DNA of 64,000 nucleotides from the NCBI GenBank assembly GCA_041395525.1, contig JAWLAH010000001.1, positions 310,001 through 374,000 of the forward strand, read 5' to 3'. Origin of the DNA: CADEED01 sp020442965. Lineage in GTDB: Bacteria; Pseudomonadota; Gammaproteobacteria; Steroidobacterales; Steroidobacteraceae. The translations under genes were made by a program, and so were the position numbers. Under the pieces are notes generated by a model. The model was not told the origin of the DNA and did no database searches. It saw nothing but the letters and a program-made list of their open reading frames with translations. Positions 7,676 to 16,328 of the stretch are shown one piece after another. The stretch's first letter is position 1. Each line of letters begins with the position of its first letter.

Positions 7676-9895
7676 ATGAACAGCGCACGCGCCAGCACAG
7701 CAGGCCACGTCGAATGGCTCGACGCGGACCGACGCTTATCCCACGCGATCTTCATTGCCGAAGGTATGCGCTGCGCCGCGTGCGCCGGTTCAATCGAGCG
7801 AGCCATCGCGAAACTGCCTGGCATCGATAGCGTCGCGGTCAATGTCGCGACGCATCGCGTAAACGTGCACTTCGATGCAACGAGCACGCGGCTCGATCGG
7901 ATCCTCGACGCCGTGGACCGAGCGGGCTTTCGCGCGCTCCCGCTCGCGGGCGGTGCGGCACTGGCGGCGCAACGCGACGAGCGGCGTAGCGCGATCAAAC
8001 GCCTCGGAGTCGCAGGGCTCGGCATGATGCAGACGATGATGCTCGTCTTTGGTCTGTACGCGGCCGGACCGAACGGTATCGCCGCAATCTACGAACACTA
8101 TTTCAAATTGATCGCGATGCTGATAGCGATGCCGGTATTGTTCTACTCCGGTGCGCCAATCCTGCGCAGCGCTTGGCAAAACCTGCGCACCCGCTCGTTA
8201 GGCATGGATGTGCCCGTGGCACTCGCCCTGCTACTGGCCTTTAGCGCCAGTGTTTACAACACATTGCGTGGCAACGGCGAAGTGTATTTCGACTCGGTCA
8301 CCATGTTCGTGTTTTTCTTGTTAGCCGGGCGATTCATCGAGATGACTGCACGGCACGGTAGTTTGAGTTCAAGCGATGCGCTCGCACAAAGTCTGCCAGA
8401 GACGGCGGCGCGGCTCGCGGAGGATGGCAGTAGCGAACGTATCCCGGTTGCCGCGATACGGGTGGGGGATCGGTTGTCCATCCCGAAAGGCGCAGTCATT
8501 CCGGTCGACGCCACACTCGTAAGCACAAGTGCAGCGATCGATCAGGCGTTGCTGTCCGGCGAATCGGCCGCCGTCGTCAAGACCGCCGGAAGCCACCTGC
8601 CGGGCGGCGCCGTGAACGCTGGCAGCAGCATACAAGTCGTCGCGCAGAGCGGCGTCGATGCCTCGACACTCGCCACCATCGTGCGCCTGCTGGAGCGCGC
8701 GCAACGGGATCGACCGTCCATTGCGCGCGCCGCCGATCGTGTCGCGGGCTGGTTCGTACTCGGCATCCTGATTTTGGCGCTCGGCGTGGCGGGCGCCTGG
8801 CTGCTCGTGGATCCGACTCGCGCATTCAGCGCGGTCCTTGCCGTGTTAGTGGTTACATGCCCGTGCGCGCTGTCGCTGGCTACGCCGGTCGCGATGGCCG
8901 CAGCGACGACGCGCCTGGCTCGCGACGGCGTACTGGTCACCCGCGCGGACGCGATCGAACGACTCGCGTCGATCGACGCGATTGTATTCGACAAGACCGG
9001 CACGCTGACGCACGGGTCGAGCGCTGCGGTCGGGGTTTCCCACCGGCGCGGCGTGTCGACCGACCAGGCGCTGGCGATCGGTGCCGCATTGGAACGCGGC
9101 TCGACACATCCGATTGGCCAGGCGCTGCAACGACACGCCGACGCAGGCGTAGTCGCAACGGAGATCGTTGAGACGGCAGGGCAAGGTCTCGACGGTGTGA
9201 TCGAGGGTCATCGCTATCGGCTCGGCCAGTTCGAGTACGTCAGAGCCCTCAGCGACACCGCCGCAAATGACGGTGTCGCCACGGCGTTCGGCAACGAACG
9301 CGATTACAGTGGCGCATCGCTCGTGTTAGGCGACGTCGATGGCCTGCTCGCCGCATTCGAGTTGACGGACAGCGTGAAGCCCGCAGCGGTTGCCGCAATC
9401 GACGCGTTGCGCGACGCGGGCCTCGATCTTGCGATCGCCAGTGGCGATCGAGCCTCGTCCGTTGCGGCCGTGGCACAATCTCTGGGTATCACCCAGGCGC
9501 ATGGTCGACTGACGCCCGAGGAAAAGATTGCTGCCGTGCAGGCGTTGAGAGCACGCGGGCGGCGTGTATTGATGCTCGGCGACGGCATCAACGACGGGCC
9601 GGTACTCGCGGCAGCGGACGTGTCCTGTGCAATGGGCCAGGGATCTTCAATCGCGCAGGCAGCGGCCGATCTGATCTTGATCGATGATTCGCTGCAGGGC
9701 CTGCCGCGGGCCATCCGCACGGCGCGTCGGGCACAACATGTCTTGCGGCAGAATCTGACCTGGGCCCTGCTATACAATGTCGCGGCGATACCCGCAGCGG
9801 CACTTGGCTATGTGCCTCCCTGGCTCGCCGCCATCGGCATGTCTTTGTCGTCACTGTTCGTGGTATTGAATGCCCAGCGCCTCACACGCCCATGA
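7676..9895 (+). CDS. ccoI: Copper-translocating P-type ATPase for cbb3 oxidase assembly
   Basis: CcoI is the P1B-type ATPase that moves copper across the inner membrane for cbb3 maturation. The 739-residue protein has an N-terminal metal-binding domain with GMRCAACAGS (about residues 30-40), then the membrane domain with the ion-binding CPC in VTCPCALSLATP. The phosphorylation motif DKTGTLTHG and the hinge motif GDGINDGPVLAAADV come next, followed by two final transmembrane helices. The TGE(S) actuator motif appears as LLSGESAAV. It starts six bases after ccoH, and its stop overlaps ccoS as ATGA. Confidence 0.94.
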   Translation: MNSARASTAGHVEWLDADRRLSHAIFIAEGMRCAACAGSIERAIAKLPGIDSVAVNVATHRVNVHFDATSTRLDRILDAVDRAGFRALPLAGGAALAAQRDERRSAIKRLGVAGLGMMQTMMLVFGLYAAGPNGIAAIYEHYFKLIAMLIAMPVLFYSGAPILRSAWQNLRTRSLGMDVPVALALLLAFSASVYNTLRGNGEVYFDSVTMFVFFLLAGRFIEMTARHGSLSSSDALAQSLPETAARLAEDGSSERIPVAAIRVGDRLSIPKGAVIPVDATLVSTSAAIDQALLSGESAAVVKTAGSHLPGGAVNAGSSIQVVAQSGVDASTLATIVRLLERAQRDRPSIARAADRVAGWFVLGILILALGVAGAWLLVDPTRAFSAVLAVLVVTCPCALSLATPVAMAAATTRLARDGVLVTRADAIERLASIDAIVFDKTGTLTHGSSAAVGVSHRRGVSTDQALAIGAALERGSTHPIGQALQRHADAGVVATEIVETAGQGLDGVIEGHRYRLGQFEYVRALSDTAANDGVATAFGNERDYSGASLVLGDVDGLLAAFELTDSVKPAAVAAIDALRDAGLDLAIASGDRASSVAAVAQSLGITQAHGRLTPEEKIAAVQALRARGRRVLMLGDGINDGPVLAAADVSCAMGQGSSIAQAAADLILIDDSLQGLPRAIRTARRAQHVLRQNLTWALLYNVAAIPAAALGYVPPWLAAIGMSLSSLFVVLNAQRLTRP

Positions 9896-10101
9896 ATATC
9901 GTGTTCGTACTCGTACCGCTCGGGCTCGTTTTGATCGGTGCGGCGATTTGGGCCCTGTTCTGGGCCGTCAACAACGGTCAGTTCGACGAAGTCGATTCTG
10001 GCGCGGATGCGCCCTTTCGCGACGACGGCGACGCAATCCAGGTCGATCGGCCCGTTCCCGAGGCTGGCAAGCCGGGCGCCGACGATTCCGTTGTACGATG
10101 A
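9892..10101 (+). CDS. ccoS: cbb3-type cytochrome oxidase assembly protein CcoS
   Basis: CcoS is a short membrane protein needed to insert heme and copper into cbb3 oxidase. The frame encodes 69 residues: one N-terminal transmembrane helix, then the typical WAVNNGQFDEVD segment and a polar tail. The ATG overlaps the ccoI stop. This closes the cco cluster in the order NOQP-orf-GHIS. Confidence 0.92.
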   Translation: MNIVFVLVPLGLVLIGAAIWALFWAVNNGQFDEVDSGADAPFRDDGDAIQVDRPVPEAGKPGADDSVVR

Positions 10102-10176
10102 TGCGTTGCGGACCGTTGCCGCATGCCATCGCTTACCCCTACACTTCTTAACTTGCAACCTCGAAGGACTCAAGCG

Positions 10177-10535
10177 GTGAGCAGAGAATACAATCCAGTG
10201 CGCGGCAAATGGTACGAGAACGTCGAAGAAAGCGAGACGTTTCGCGTGCTCTCCGTTGATGAAGACAGTGAACTCATTGAGATCGAGTATCTGGACGGGG
10301 AGATCGAAGAACTCGTACGATACCTGGCACGAACTCGACCTCGAGTACCAGCAAACCGGAAGGCTGGTCGGATGAGCCGGATGAAGATGAAGATGACGAC
10401 GACGAGGATGAAGACGAAGAAGACCTCGACGACGACGATGACGATGACGATGACGATGACGACGACGATGACGACGATTGGGACGATGACGATGACGATG
10501 ACGACGCGGACGACGAAAGCAAAGATCGTTACTGA
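10177..10535 (+). pseudogene. Small DUF6763-like protein with Asp-rich tail, two frameshifts
   Basis: GTG 10177 follows AAGGA at a good distance and opens a frame reading REYNPVRGKWYENVEES and later EIEYLDGEIEEL. The family pattern then continues in the second frame from 10316 (YDTWHELDLEYQQTGR) and in the third frame from 10365 (WSDEPDEDEDDDD) to the TGA at 10533-10535. Each switch equals one extra base, at about 10315 and 10364. The restored protein would be about 119 residues with an extremely acidic C-terminal tail. The core resembles a small conserved gammaproteobacterial family of unknown function that I recall as DUF6763. Consensus error is more likely than decay because the tail codons are unbroken. 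Confidence 0.65.
10428..10505 (+). repeat. GAY (Asp-codon) triplet repeat tract
   Basis: This is a 78-base run of GAC/GAT triplets, interrupted once by TGG, encoding 25 Asp and one Trp in the frame that ends at the 10533 stop. It is a low-complexity coding tract at the acidic tail of the preceding gene. It is prone to replication slippage and to read or assembly error. Confidence 0.9.
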
Positions 10536-10564
10536 AGCGATCACGTCTGCATGAGTTGCGTCGC

Positions 10565-11596
10565 ATGAGCGAATCGGGCGACGGCTGGTACCACGAGAAA
10601 GAATCCGCCTGGCTCTATCTGCAAGTCGCCGCTGTCGAGCCAGACGCGGTCAAGCGCGATCTGTTCGTGAAGCTGGCTGCCACGGCCGAAGATCAGGCTA
10701 ACAAGTGGCTCGCGGCGCACCCCGGCAGCAGCCCGGTGTTCCAACCCGCGCTGCGCGCGCGCGTGGTGGCCAAACTGGCCAAGTGGTTAGGCCCGGGCAA
10801 CGTCCGCCCGGTGCTGGCCGCCATGAAGCTGCGCGGCCTCTCTATCTACACCAGCCCGAGGGCAACGGTCGGCCATGCAATGCCGGTTTCCGTCGCGGAA
10901 GTCGGGCAGCGCCATACCGGCATCGCAGGCGGCAACCTGCGCGCGGCAGTGTTCGGCGCCAACGACGGTCTCGTGTCCAATGCGAGCCTGTTGCTCGGCG
11001 TCGTGGGCGCAGGTGCCGCTAGCGAGACCGTACTGATGACCGGTCTTGCAGGGCTCCTCGCGGGAGCGCTCTCGATGGCGGCGGGAGAGTATGTCTCGGT
11101 TCGTTCGCAGCGCGACATGTACGAGTATCAGATGGAACTCGAGCGCGAGGAGCTGGCCGAATATCCCGAAGCCGAAGCAGAAGAACTTGCACTGATTTAC
11201 AACGCGCGCGGCATCGAAATGGAGCAGGCACGCAGTTTGAGCACCGCTTTGCTGGCAAATCCTGAACACGCGCTCGATGTGCTGGCGCGCGAAGAACTCG
11301 GCCTCAACCCGGATAATCTCGGCTCGCCCTGGGGCGCCGCCACGTTTTCGTTCATTGCATTCGCATCAGGCGCGCTCGTGCCGCTGCTACCAATTTTCTT
11401 CCGGGTGGCCCAGTCGCATTTCATCAGTGCAGTCGCGGGCACCACGTTGACCGCGCTTTTCATGATCGGCATGGTTCTCAGCCTGTTCACCGGGCGACAC
11501 GCGCTGCTCGGCGGCTTGCGAATGGTAGCCATCGGCGGCGGCGCGGGGTTGATCGCTTATTTTGTCGGGCGCTCGCTGGGCGCAGTTGTCGGCTGA
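10565..11596 (+). CDS. VIT1/CCC1-family Fe/Mn transporter with ferritin-like N-terminus
   Basis: The 343-residue protein combines a soluble, helical N-terminal part (about residues 1-110) with a VIT1/CCC1 membrane domain. The latter begins at NLRAAVFGANDGLVSNASLL and continues through a Glu-rich cytoplasmic segment (LEREELAEYPEAEAEELA), the likely metal-binding region, to two or three C-terminal helices. VIT1/CCC1 proteins export or sequester iron or manganese. The N-terminus has WYHEKESAWLYLQV and EDQANKW, recalling the helical pair of rubrerythrin-like or MbfA proteins, but shorter. ATG 10565 is preferred; TTG 10556 is possible. Confidence 0.85.
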   Translation: MSESGDGWYHEKESAWLYLQVAAVEPDAVKRDLFVKLAATAEDQANKWLAAHPGSSPVFQPALRARVVAKLAKWLGPGNVRPVLAAMKLRGLSIYTSPRATVGHAMPVSVAEVGQRHTGIAGGNLRAAVFGANDGLVSNASLLLGVVGAGAASETVLMTGLAGLLAGALSMAAGEYVSVRSQRDMYEYQMELEREELAEYPEAEAEELALIYNARGIEMEQARSLSTALLANPEHALDVLAREELGLNPDNLGSPWGAATFSFIAFASGALVPLLPIFFRVAQSHFISAVAGTTLTALFMIGMVLSLFTGRHALLGGLRMVAIGGGAGLIAYFVGRSLGAVVG

Positions 11597-11607
11597 GTCG
11601 CGGCACA

Positions 11608-12102
11608 GTGCGCGCCTTGGCCATCGTCGGGAACCAGAATAGCGGCAAAACGCATCTGATCGAACGCCTGATCCGCCATCTGCGCACACAGGGCCTGACG
11701 GTGTCGACGATCAAACATACGCACCACAGGCGACCGGACGTCGACACACCCGGCAAGGACAGCCACCGGCATGCGGCTGCGGGCGCGGTGGAGGTATTGC
11801 TCGCATCGGATCACGGGTGGACGCTGATCCGCGGCTCAACGGAACCCGCCCCGCTCGGTAAGCTCATCGGTGAGCTGCGCAGCGTCGATCTCGTGCTCGT
11901 AGAGGGCTACAAGCACCTCACCGAGCTGCCGCGCCTCGAGGTCTACCGCGGGCTCACGGGCGCCCTGCCGCTGGCGGCACGCGACCCTGGAATCGCCGCG
12001 GTAGCCTGCCCAGCGGAGCTCGACCTGGCGCTGCCCGGTATTCCACGCGTCCCGCTGAACGACACGGCGGCGGTGGCGGCGCTGGTGCTGCAGCTCGCCT
12101 GA
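11608..12102 (+). CDS. mobB: Molybdopterin-guanine dinucleotide biosynthesis protein MobB
   Basis: MobB is a GTP-binding accessory protein for attaching GMP to molybdopterin. The 164-residue product has a P-loop at its start (VGNQNSGKTHLIERL), the TIKHTHH block near residue 35 and the conserved VEGYKHL near residue 98. The start codon is GTG, 12 bases after the transporter gene. mobA is not in this window. Confidence 0.92.
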   Translation: MRALAIVGNQNSGKTHLIERLIRHLRTQGLTVSTIKHTHHRRPDVDTPGKDSHRHAAAGAVEVLLASDHGWTLIRGSTEPAPLGKLIGELRSVDLVLVEGYKHLTELPRLEVYRGLTGALPLAARDPGIAAVACPAELDLALPGIPRVPLNDTAAVAALVLQLA

Positions 12103-12144
12103 GGAGCGCCAGCTCGGGCATACTGCCGCCGCGCCGCTGCGCTA

Positions 12145-12171
12145 TTGAAATGGCGCCACCCGGCACCATAT
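12145..12171 (+). promoter_or_regulatory. Candidate sigma32 (heat-shock) promoter of htpX
   Basis: TTGAAA at 12145-12150 and CACCATAT at 12164-12171 are separated by 13 bases. The known sigma32 consensus is CTTGAAA, a spacer of about 13-15, then CCCCATNT; this site fits at 6 of 6 and 7 of 8 counted positions. It lies about 70 bases before the htpX ATG, and htpX is a heat-shock gene in E. coli. Prediction from sequence only. Confidence 0.5.
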
Positions 12172-12239
12172 TCGACGCATACGCGGCCGCTGGCCGTTCA
12201 ATCATTCACTAGAAATCAGTCCGCCGAGAGAAATCTGCC

Positions 12240-13127
12240 ATGAAACGAATTCTGCTGTTCGTCGCCACCAACGTCGCCGTGATGCTGGTGCTGTCGGTCA
12301 TTGTTCGGGTATTCGGCCTCGATCCGTACCTCGCGGCGCGTGGCGGGAACCTCACGGGCCTGCTCGTCTTTGCGGCGGTCATCGGCTTTGGCGGTTCGTT
12401 CATCTCGCTCGCCATGTCCAAGTGGATGGCCAAGCGCTCGATGGGCGTCAAGGTCATCACGCAACCGAGCAATCAGACCGAGCAATGGTTGCTCGAGACG
12501 GTTCGCCGGCAAGCGCATGCGGCAGGCATCGACATGCCCGAAGTTGGCGTCTTCGATTCGCCCCAGCCGAACGCCTTTGCCACCGGTGCGCGCAAGAATT
12601 CCGCGCTGGTTGCGGTGAGCACCGGCCTGCTGCGCTCGATGAAGCAAGCAGAAGTCGAGGCCGTGTTGGGGCATGAAATCGGTCACGTTGCGAATGGCGA
12701 CATGGTGACGCTCACATTGATCCAAGGCGTCGTCAACACGTTCGTCTTCTTCCTCGCGCGCATCATCGGCAACATCGTCGACCGGGTGGTGCTGCGCAAC
12801 GAGAATGGCGGTGGCATCGGCTATTTCGTGACCGTGATGGTCGCGCAGCTCGTGCTCGGCATTTTCGCGAGCATGATTGTCATGTGGTTCTCGCGCCAGC
12901 GCGAATTCCGTGCCGACCAGGCAGGCGCAAAATTCTCCAGCCGCGACAACATGATCGGTGCGCTCGAGGCGCTCAAGCGCGGCCACGAGCCGAATCCTAT
13001 GCCCGCACAGATGCAAGCTTTCGGCATCAATGGCGGCGGTACGTCGGGGATCAAGAAGCTATTCATGAGTCATCCGCCGCTCGATGAGCGAATCGCAGCG
13101 CTGCGGAACGCGACGACGCAGATCTAG
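12240..13127 (+). CDS. htpX: Protease HtpX (membrane zinc metalloprotease)
   Basis: HtpX is an inner-membrane M48 metalloprotease that degrades misfolded membrane proteins and responds to envelope or heat stress. The 295-residue protein has two N-terminal transmembrane helices and the zinc motif HEIGH near residue 143. Two further hydrophobic segments follow, then the FRADQAGA block carrying the third ligand region, and the ending HPPLDERIAAL. Length matches the E. coli protein (293). It is transcribed alone, with a sigma32-like promoter upstream and a strong terminator downstream. Confidence 0.96.
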   Translation: MKRILLFVATNVAVMLVLSVIVRVFGLDPYLAARGGNLTGLLVFAAVIGFGGSFISLAMSKWMAKRSMGVKVITQPSNQTEQWLLETVRRQAHAAGIDMPEVGVFDSPQPNAFATGARKNSALVAVSTGLLRSMKQAEVEAVLGHEIGHVANGDMVTLTLIQGVVNTFVFFLARIIGNIVDRVVLRNENGGGIGYFVTVMVAQLVLGIFASMIVMWFSRQREFRADQAGAKFSSRDNMIGALEALKRGHEPNPMPAQMQAFGINGGGTSGIKKLFMSHPPLDERIAALRNATTQI

Positions 13128-13157
13128 CTAGCTAGTCAGCTCACTTGTCCAGTACAG

Positions 13158-13191
13158 GCCGCGGCGCTTCGGCGCCGCGGCTTTCTTGTTT
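13158..13191 (+). terminator. Rho-independent terminator after htpX
   Basis: A perfect 10-bp GC stem (GCCGCGGCGC at 13158-13167 with its complement at 13172-13181) is closed by a TTCG tetraloop and followed by TTTCTTGTTT. It starts 30 bases after the htpX stop. Confidence 0.88.
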
Positions 13192-13198
13192 GTGGCAC

Positions 13199-13225
13199 AG
13201 TATTGCGAATCCAATTCGCAATACT
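13199..13225. promoter_or_regulatory. Perfect palindrome (candidate operator) before the desaturase operon
   Basis: The arms AGTATTGCGAAT (13199-13210) and ATTCGCAATACT (13214-13225) are exact inverted repeats around a 3-base CCA spacer. The site ends 15 bases before the desaturase ATG at 13241. AT-rich arms, no following T-run and this position suggest a binding site for a dimeric repressor, such as a TetR-type lipid regulator, rather than a second terminator. The regulator is not identified here. Confidence 0.6.
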
Positions 13226-13240
13226 TTTCGAACAGTGAGC

Positions 13241-14239
13241 ATGGCTACCACCTCCGATAACTCGCGCGCTGCGAACGCGCTCTGGCAACGGCTGGGCCAG
13301 ACGCTCCGCTACTGGTTCGACACCCGCCACGGCACGGATTCAGCAGCTGGCACGGTGGAATTTTCCCCCACCAATGAGCGGATCGACTGGGCGCGCATCG
13401 TGCCGTTCGTGCTGCTGCATCTCGCCTGCTTCCTCGTGATCTGGGTGGGTGTCAGTACGGTGGCGGTCGCCGCAGCCGCGTTGCTGTATTTCGTGCGCAT
13501 GTTCGCGATCACCGGCTTCTATCATCGCTATTTCTCGCATCGTTCGTACAAGACCTCACGCACGGCACAGTTCGTTTTCGCGGTGTTGGGCGCCGCAGCT
13601 GTGCAGCGTGGCCCGATCTGGTGGGCCGCGCACCACCGCCATCATCATGCGCACTCCGATCGTGAGACTGACCCGCACTCACCGGTCCAACATGGCTTCG
13701 TTCGTGCGCACATGAGTTGGTTCCTGACCCGTAAGGGCTTTACGCCCGATCTCAACCGGGTGCGCGACCTGCAGCGATTCAGCGAACTGCGATGGCTGGA
13801 CAGATTCGACATCCTCGTGCCGATCGTGCTGGCAACGAGCTTGTTCGGGCTGGGGGTACTACTTGAGCACCGGGCACCAACGCTCGGCACCAACGGTCGG
13901 CAGATGTTAGTGTGGGGATTCTTCATCTCCACCGTCGCTTGTTCGCACGGCACTTACACTATCAACTCGCTGTCGCATGTATTCGGGCGGCAGCGATACC
14001 GCACCGGCGACGCGAGCCGCAACAATGCCTGGCTGGCACTCCTGACGCTCGGCGAGGGTTGGCATAACAACCATCATCACTACCCGACAGCTGCCCGCCA
14101 GGGCTTCTACTGGTGGGAAATTGACATCACCTTCTACCTGCTGAAGATATTGTCGTGGATGGGGATTATCTGGGATCTCCGGCCGGTCCCGCTTCACGTG
14201 CGCGATCACTCCCAGCGGCGCATTCGGCCACTGCGTTAA
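13241..14239 (+). CDS. Membrane acyl-CoA/fatty acid desaturase
   Basis: This is an integral-membrane diiron desaturase, probably inserting a double bond into acyl chains. The 332-residue protein has four hydrophobic segments and the three histidine boxes: HRYFSH near residue 92, HRHHHAHSD near 130 and HNNHHHYP near 272. The ATG at 13241 matches the family start; the longer frame upstream crosses the terminator and palindrome and is rejected. The stop overlaps the next ATG (TAATG), so it is the first gene of a coupled four-gene lipid operon. Confidence 0.92.
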   Translation: MATTSDNSRAANALWQRLGQTLRYWFDTRHGTDSAAGTVEFSPTNERIDWARIVPFVLLHLACFLVIWVGVSTVAVAAAALLYFVRMFAITGFYHRYFSHRSYKTSRTAQFVFAVLGAAAVQRGPIWWAAHHRHHHAHSDRETDPHSPVQHGFVRAHMSWFLTRKGFTPDLNRVRDLQRFSELRWLDRFDILVPIVLATSLFGLGVLLEHRAPTLGTNGRQMLVWGFFISTVACSHGTYTINSLSHVFGRQRYRTGDASRNNAWLALLTLGEGWHNNHHHYPTAARQGFYWWEIDITFYLLKILSWMGIIWDLRPVPLHVRDHSQRRIRPLR

Positions 14240-15528
14240 TGCGCATCGCCATCATCGGCTCAGGCATCGCCGGGCTCACTGCTGCCCATAAGCTGTACGC
14301 TGAGCACGACATCATGGTGTTTGAAGCGAACGACTATGTCGGTGGACATAGCCACACGGTGGATGTCGACTGGCACGGGCGTCACTACGCGATCGACACC
14401 GGCTTCATCGTTTGCAATGACTGGACCTATCCGAATTTCATGGCGCTGCTACAGGAGTTGGGCATCGCGTATCAGCGCTCCAACATGAGCTTCTCGCTGA
14501 GCTGTGAGCGAACCGGCCTGGAATACAACGGCACATCTTTGAACACGCTGTTCGCGCAACGTCGCAATCTCGTCAATCCGGCTTTCATCAGAATGATCAT
14601 GGACATCCTGCGATTCAATTCTCGCAGTCGGCGCTTGCTGGAAAGTACTGACGAGGCGCTGACTCTCGGCCAATATCTGGAGCAAGCAGGCTACTCATGC
14701 GGCTTTCGCGATCGCTACATTGTTCCCATGGGCATGGCAATCTGGTCCGCGACCGAGTCCGCGGTGCTGTCCTTTCCGGTTCGATTCTTCGTCGACTTCT
14801 TCGAGCGGCACGGATTTCTCAATATCAATAATCGTCCTGTCTGGCAGGCGATCCAGGGCGGTTCGCGCGAATACGTGAACAAGCTGTGCGCACCGTTTCG
14901 ATCCGCGATCAGGTTGAGCACACCGGTTGCCGGTATCCGGCGTGACACCGACGCGGTCCGCGTGCGCACGGTACGCGGAGAGGTCCAATCGTTCGACTAT
15001 ATCGTGCTCGCTTGTCACAGCGATCAGGCACTCGCGCTGCTCGATGACCCGGCGTCAGTCGAAACCGAAATCCTGAGCGCGTTCCCCTATCAGGCGAACG
15101 AGGCGACCTTGCATACCGACACGCGCATGCTGCCGCGCAATCCGCGGGCCCGCGCAGCCTGGAACTATCATTCGCTCGGACGCTTCGCCGAGCGCGTGGC
15201 GCTGACCTATGACATGAACACGCTGCAGTCGCTGACAGCGTCCGACGTCTTCATGGTGACGCTCAATCGCAGCGCGGATATCGAGCCGCAAAAGGTTATC
15301 GCCAGCTTCAACTACCATCACCCAGTCTATCTACCGGCGGGCGTAGCGGCGCAGCGCCGGCGGCTGGAGATCAGCGGCGTCAGGCGCACGTTCTACTGCG
15401 GCGCCTACTGGCGCTACGGATTTCACGAAGATGGCGTCGTGAGCGCGCTCTGGGCCTTGGATGAGCTTGCGCGTGTCATGGGTGTACGAGCGTACACCAC
15501 CCATTCCGACTTCGCGTTAGCGCTATGA
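14239..15528 (+). CDS. NAD/FAD-dependent oxidoreductase (amine oxidase family)
   Basis: The 429-residue protein opens with the dinucleotide-binding motif IIGSGIAGLTAAHKL and FEANDYVGGHSHT, typical of the flavin-containing amine oxidase/desaturase superfamily. No enzyme activity is established for this subgroup as far as I know. In many proteobacteria it is encoded with DUF1365 and a cyclopropane synthase homologue, as here, which suggests a role in modifying membrane acyl chains. It overlaps the genes on both sides (1 base upstream, 4 downstream). Confidence 0.88.
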   Translation: MRIAIIGSGIAGLTAAHKLYAEHDIMVFEANDYVGGHSHTVDVDWHGRHYAIDTGFIVCNDWTYPNFMALLQELGIAYQRSNMSFSLSCERTGLEYNGTSLNTLFAQRRNLVNPAFIRMIMDILRFNSRSRRLLESTDEALTLGQYLEQAGYSCGFRDRYIVPMGMAIWSATESAVLSFPVRFFVDFFERHGFLNINNRPVWQAIQGGSREYVNKLCAPFRSAIRLSTPVAGIRRDTDAVRVRTVRGEVQSFDYIVLACHSDQALALLDDPASVETEILSAFPYQANEATLHTDTRMLPRNPRARAAWNYHSLGRFAERVALTYDMNTLQSLTASDVFMVTLNRSADIEPQKVIASFNYHHPVYLPAGVAAQRRRLEISGVRRTFYCGAYWRYGFHEDGVVSALWALDELARVMGVRAYTTHSDFALAL

Positions 15529-16328
15529 AGAGCGGCATTTACACGGGCACGATCCAGCATCGTCGATTCGGTCCGCAGGGCAATGCGTTTCGTTACCGCA
15601 TTTTCATGTCGTACCTCGATCTGGATGAATTACCGGGTCTGTTCGATCGATTCTGGTTGTGGTCGGCACGTCGACCCGCGCCAGCGTGGTTTCGTCGGCG
15701 CGACTATCATGGGGATCCACAGCGATCATTGGCCGTCGCAGTGCGTGATCTCGTCGAGCGCGAGAGCGGCGAGCGGCCCGTGGGTCCCATACGCCTGCTC
15801 ACACACCTGCGCTTTCTTGGCGTCTGCTTCAACCCGGTGAGCTTCTACTACGTTTTCGATGCCGCTGGCGAGACGCTCGAAACAATCATTGCGGAGATCA
15901 CGAATACGCCCTGGAAGGAGCGCCACGCCTACGTCTTGCCACTAACGACCGGCACACGCGTTGGTGCCAAGGGGTGGCGCTTCGTATTCGACAAGCGCTT
16001 CCACGTATCACCGTTCCTGCCCATGGACATGCACTACGACTGGCGCTTCACGGTGCCTGCGAATGGTCTCGATATCCACATGGAGAATTGGCGCGAAGGG
16101 CGCTCGCAGTTCGACGCGACACTGCACTTGCGACGTGAGGAGATCGCGAGCGGTTCACTGGCGCGCGCCCTGCTGTCGGTGCCCTGGGTCACCGTGAAAG
16201 TCACGGCGCTCATCTACTGGCAGGCATTCAAGCTGTTGGTCAAGCGCGCACCTTTCCATGCTCATCCCAGCAAGCTGCCAGCCGCACGGCGCGAACAACT
16301 GAACGACGAACGATATGACCACCGATAG
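15525..16328 (+). CDS. DUF1365 family protein
   Basis: The 267-residue product has the DUF1365 signatures: GTIQHRRFGPQGNAFRYRIF at the start, then THLRFLGVCFNPVSFYY near residue 95 and FHVSPFLPMDMHYDWRF near 160. The biochemical role is unknown. The family is nearly always found between a FAD oxidoreductase and a Cfa homologue, which is the arrangement here. The gene overlaps its neighbours by 4 and 14 bases. No signal peptide is evident. Confidence 0.9.
   Translation: MKSGIYTGTIQHRRFGPQGNAFRYRIFMSYLDLDELPGLFDRFWLWSARRPAPAWFRRRDYHGDPQRSLAVAVRDLVERESGERPVGPIRLLTHLRFLGVCFNPVSFYYVFDAAGETLETIIAEITNTPWKERHAYVLPLTTGTRVGAKGWRFVFDKRFHVSPFLPMDMHYDWRFTVPANGLDIHMENWREGRSQFDATLHLRREEIASGSLARALLSVPWVTVKVTALIYWQAFKLLVKRAPFHAHPSKLPAARREQLNDERYDHR

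Noticed and set aside
10381..10520. Direct repeats as a CRISPR-like or minisatellite locus
   Set aside because: The repeats are Asp codons in frame with a protein tail; there are no spacers and no repeat-unit structure beyond triplets.
12216..13016. Long minus-strand open frame opposite htpX
   Set aside because: It is a shadow of htpX caused by GC-rich codon bias; it is His/Asp/Arg-rich and matches no family.
13120..13136. CTAGCTAGCTAG at the end of htpX
   Set aside because: The rare CTAG tetramer occurs three times in a row around the stop codon, but it is too short and isolated to support a function.
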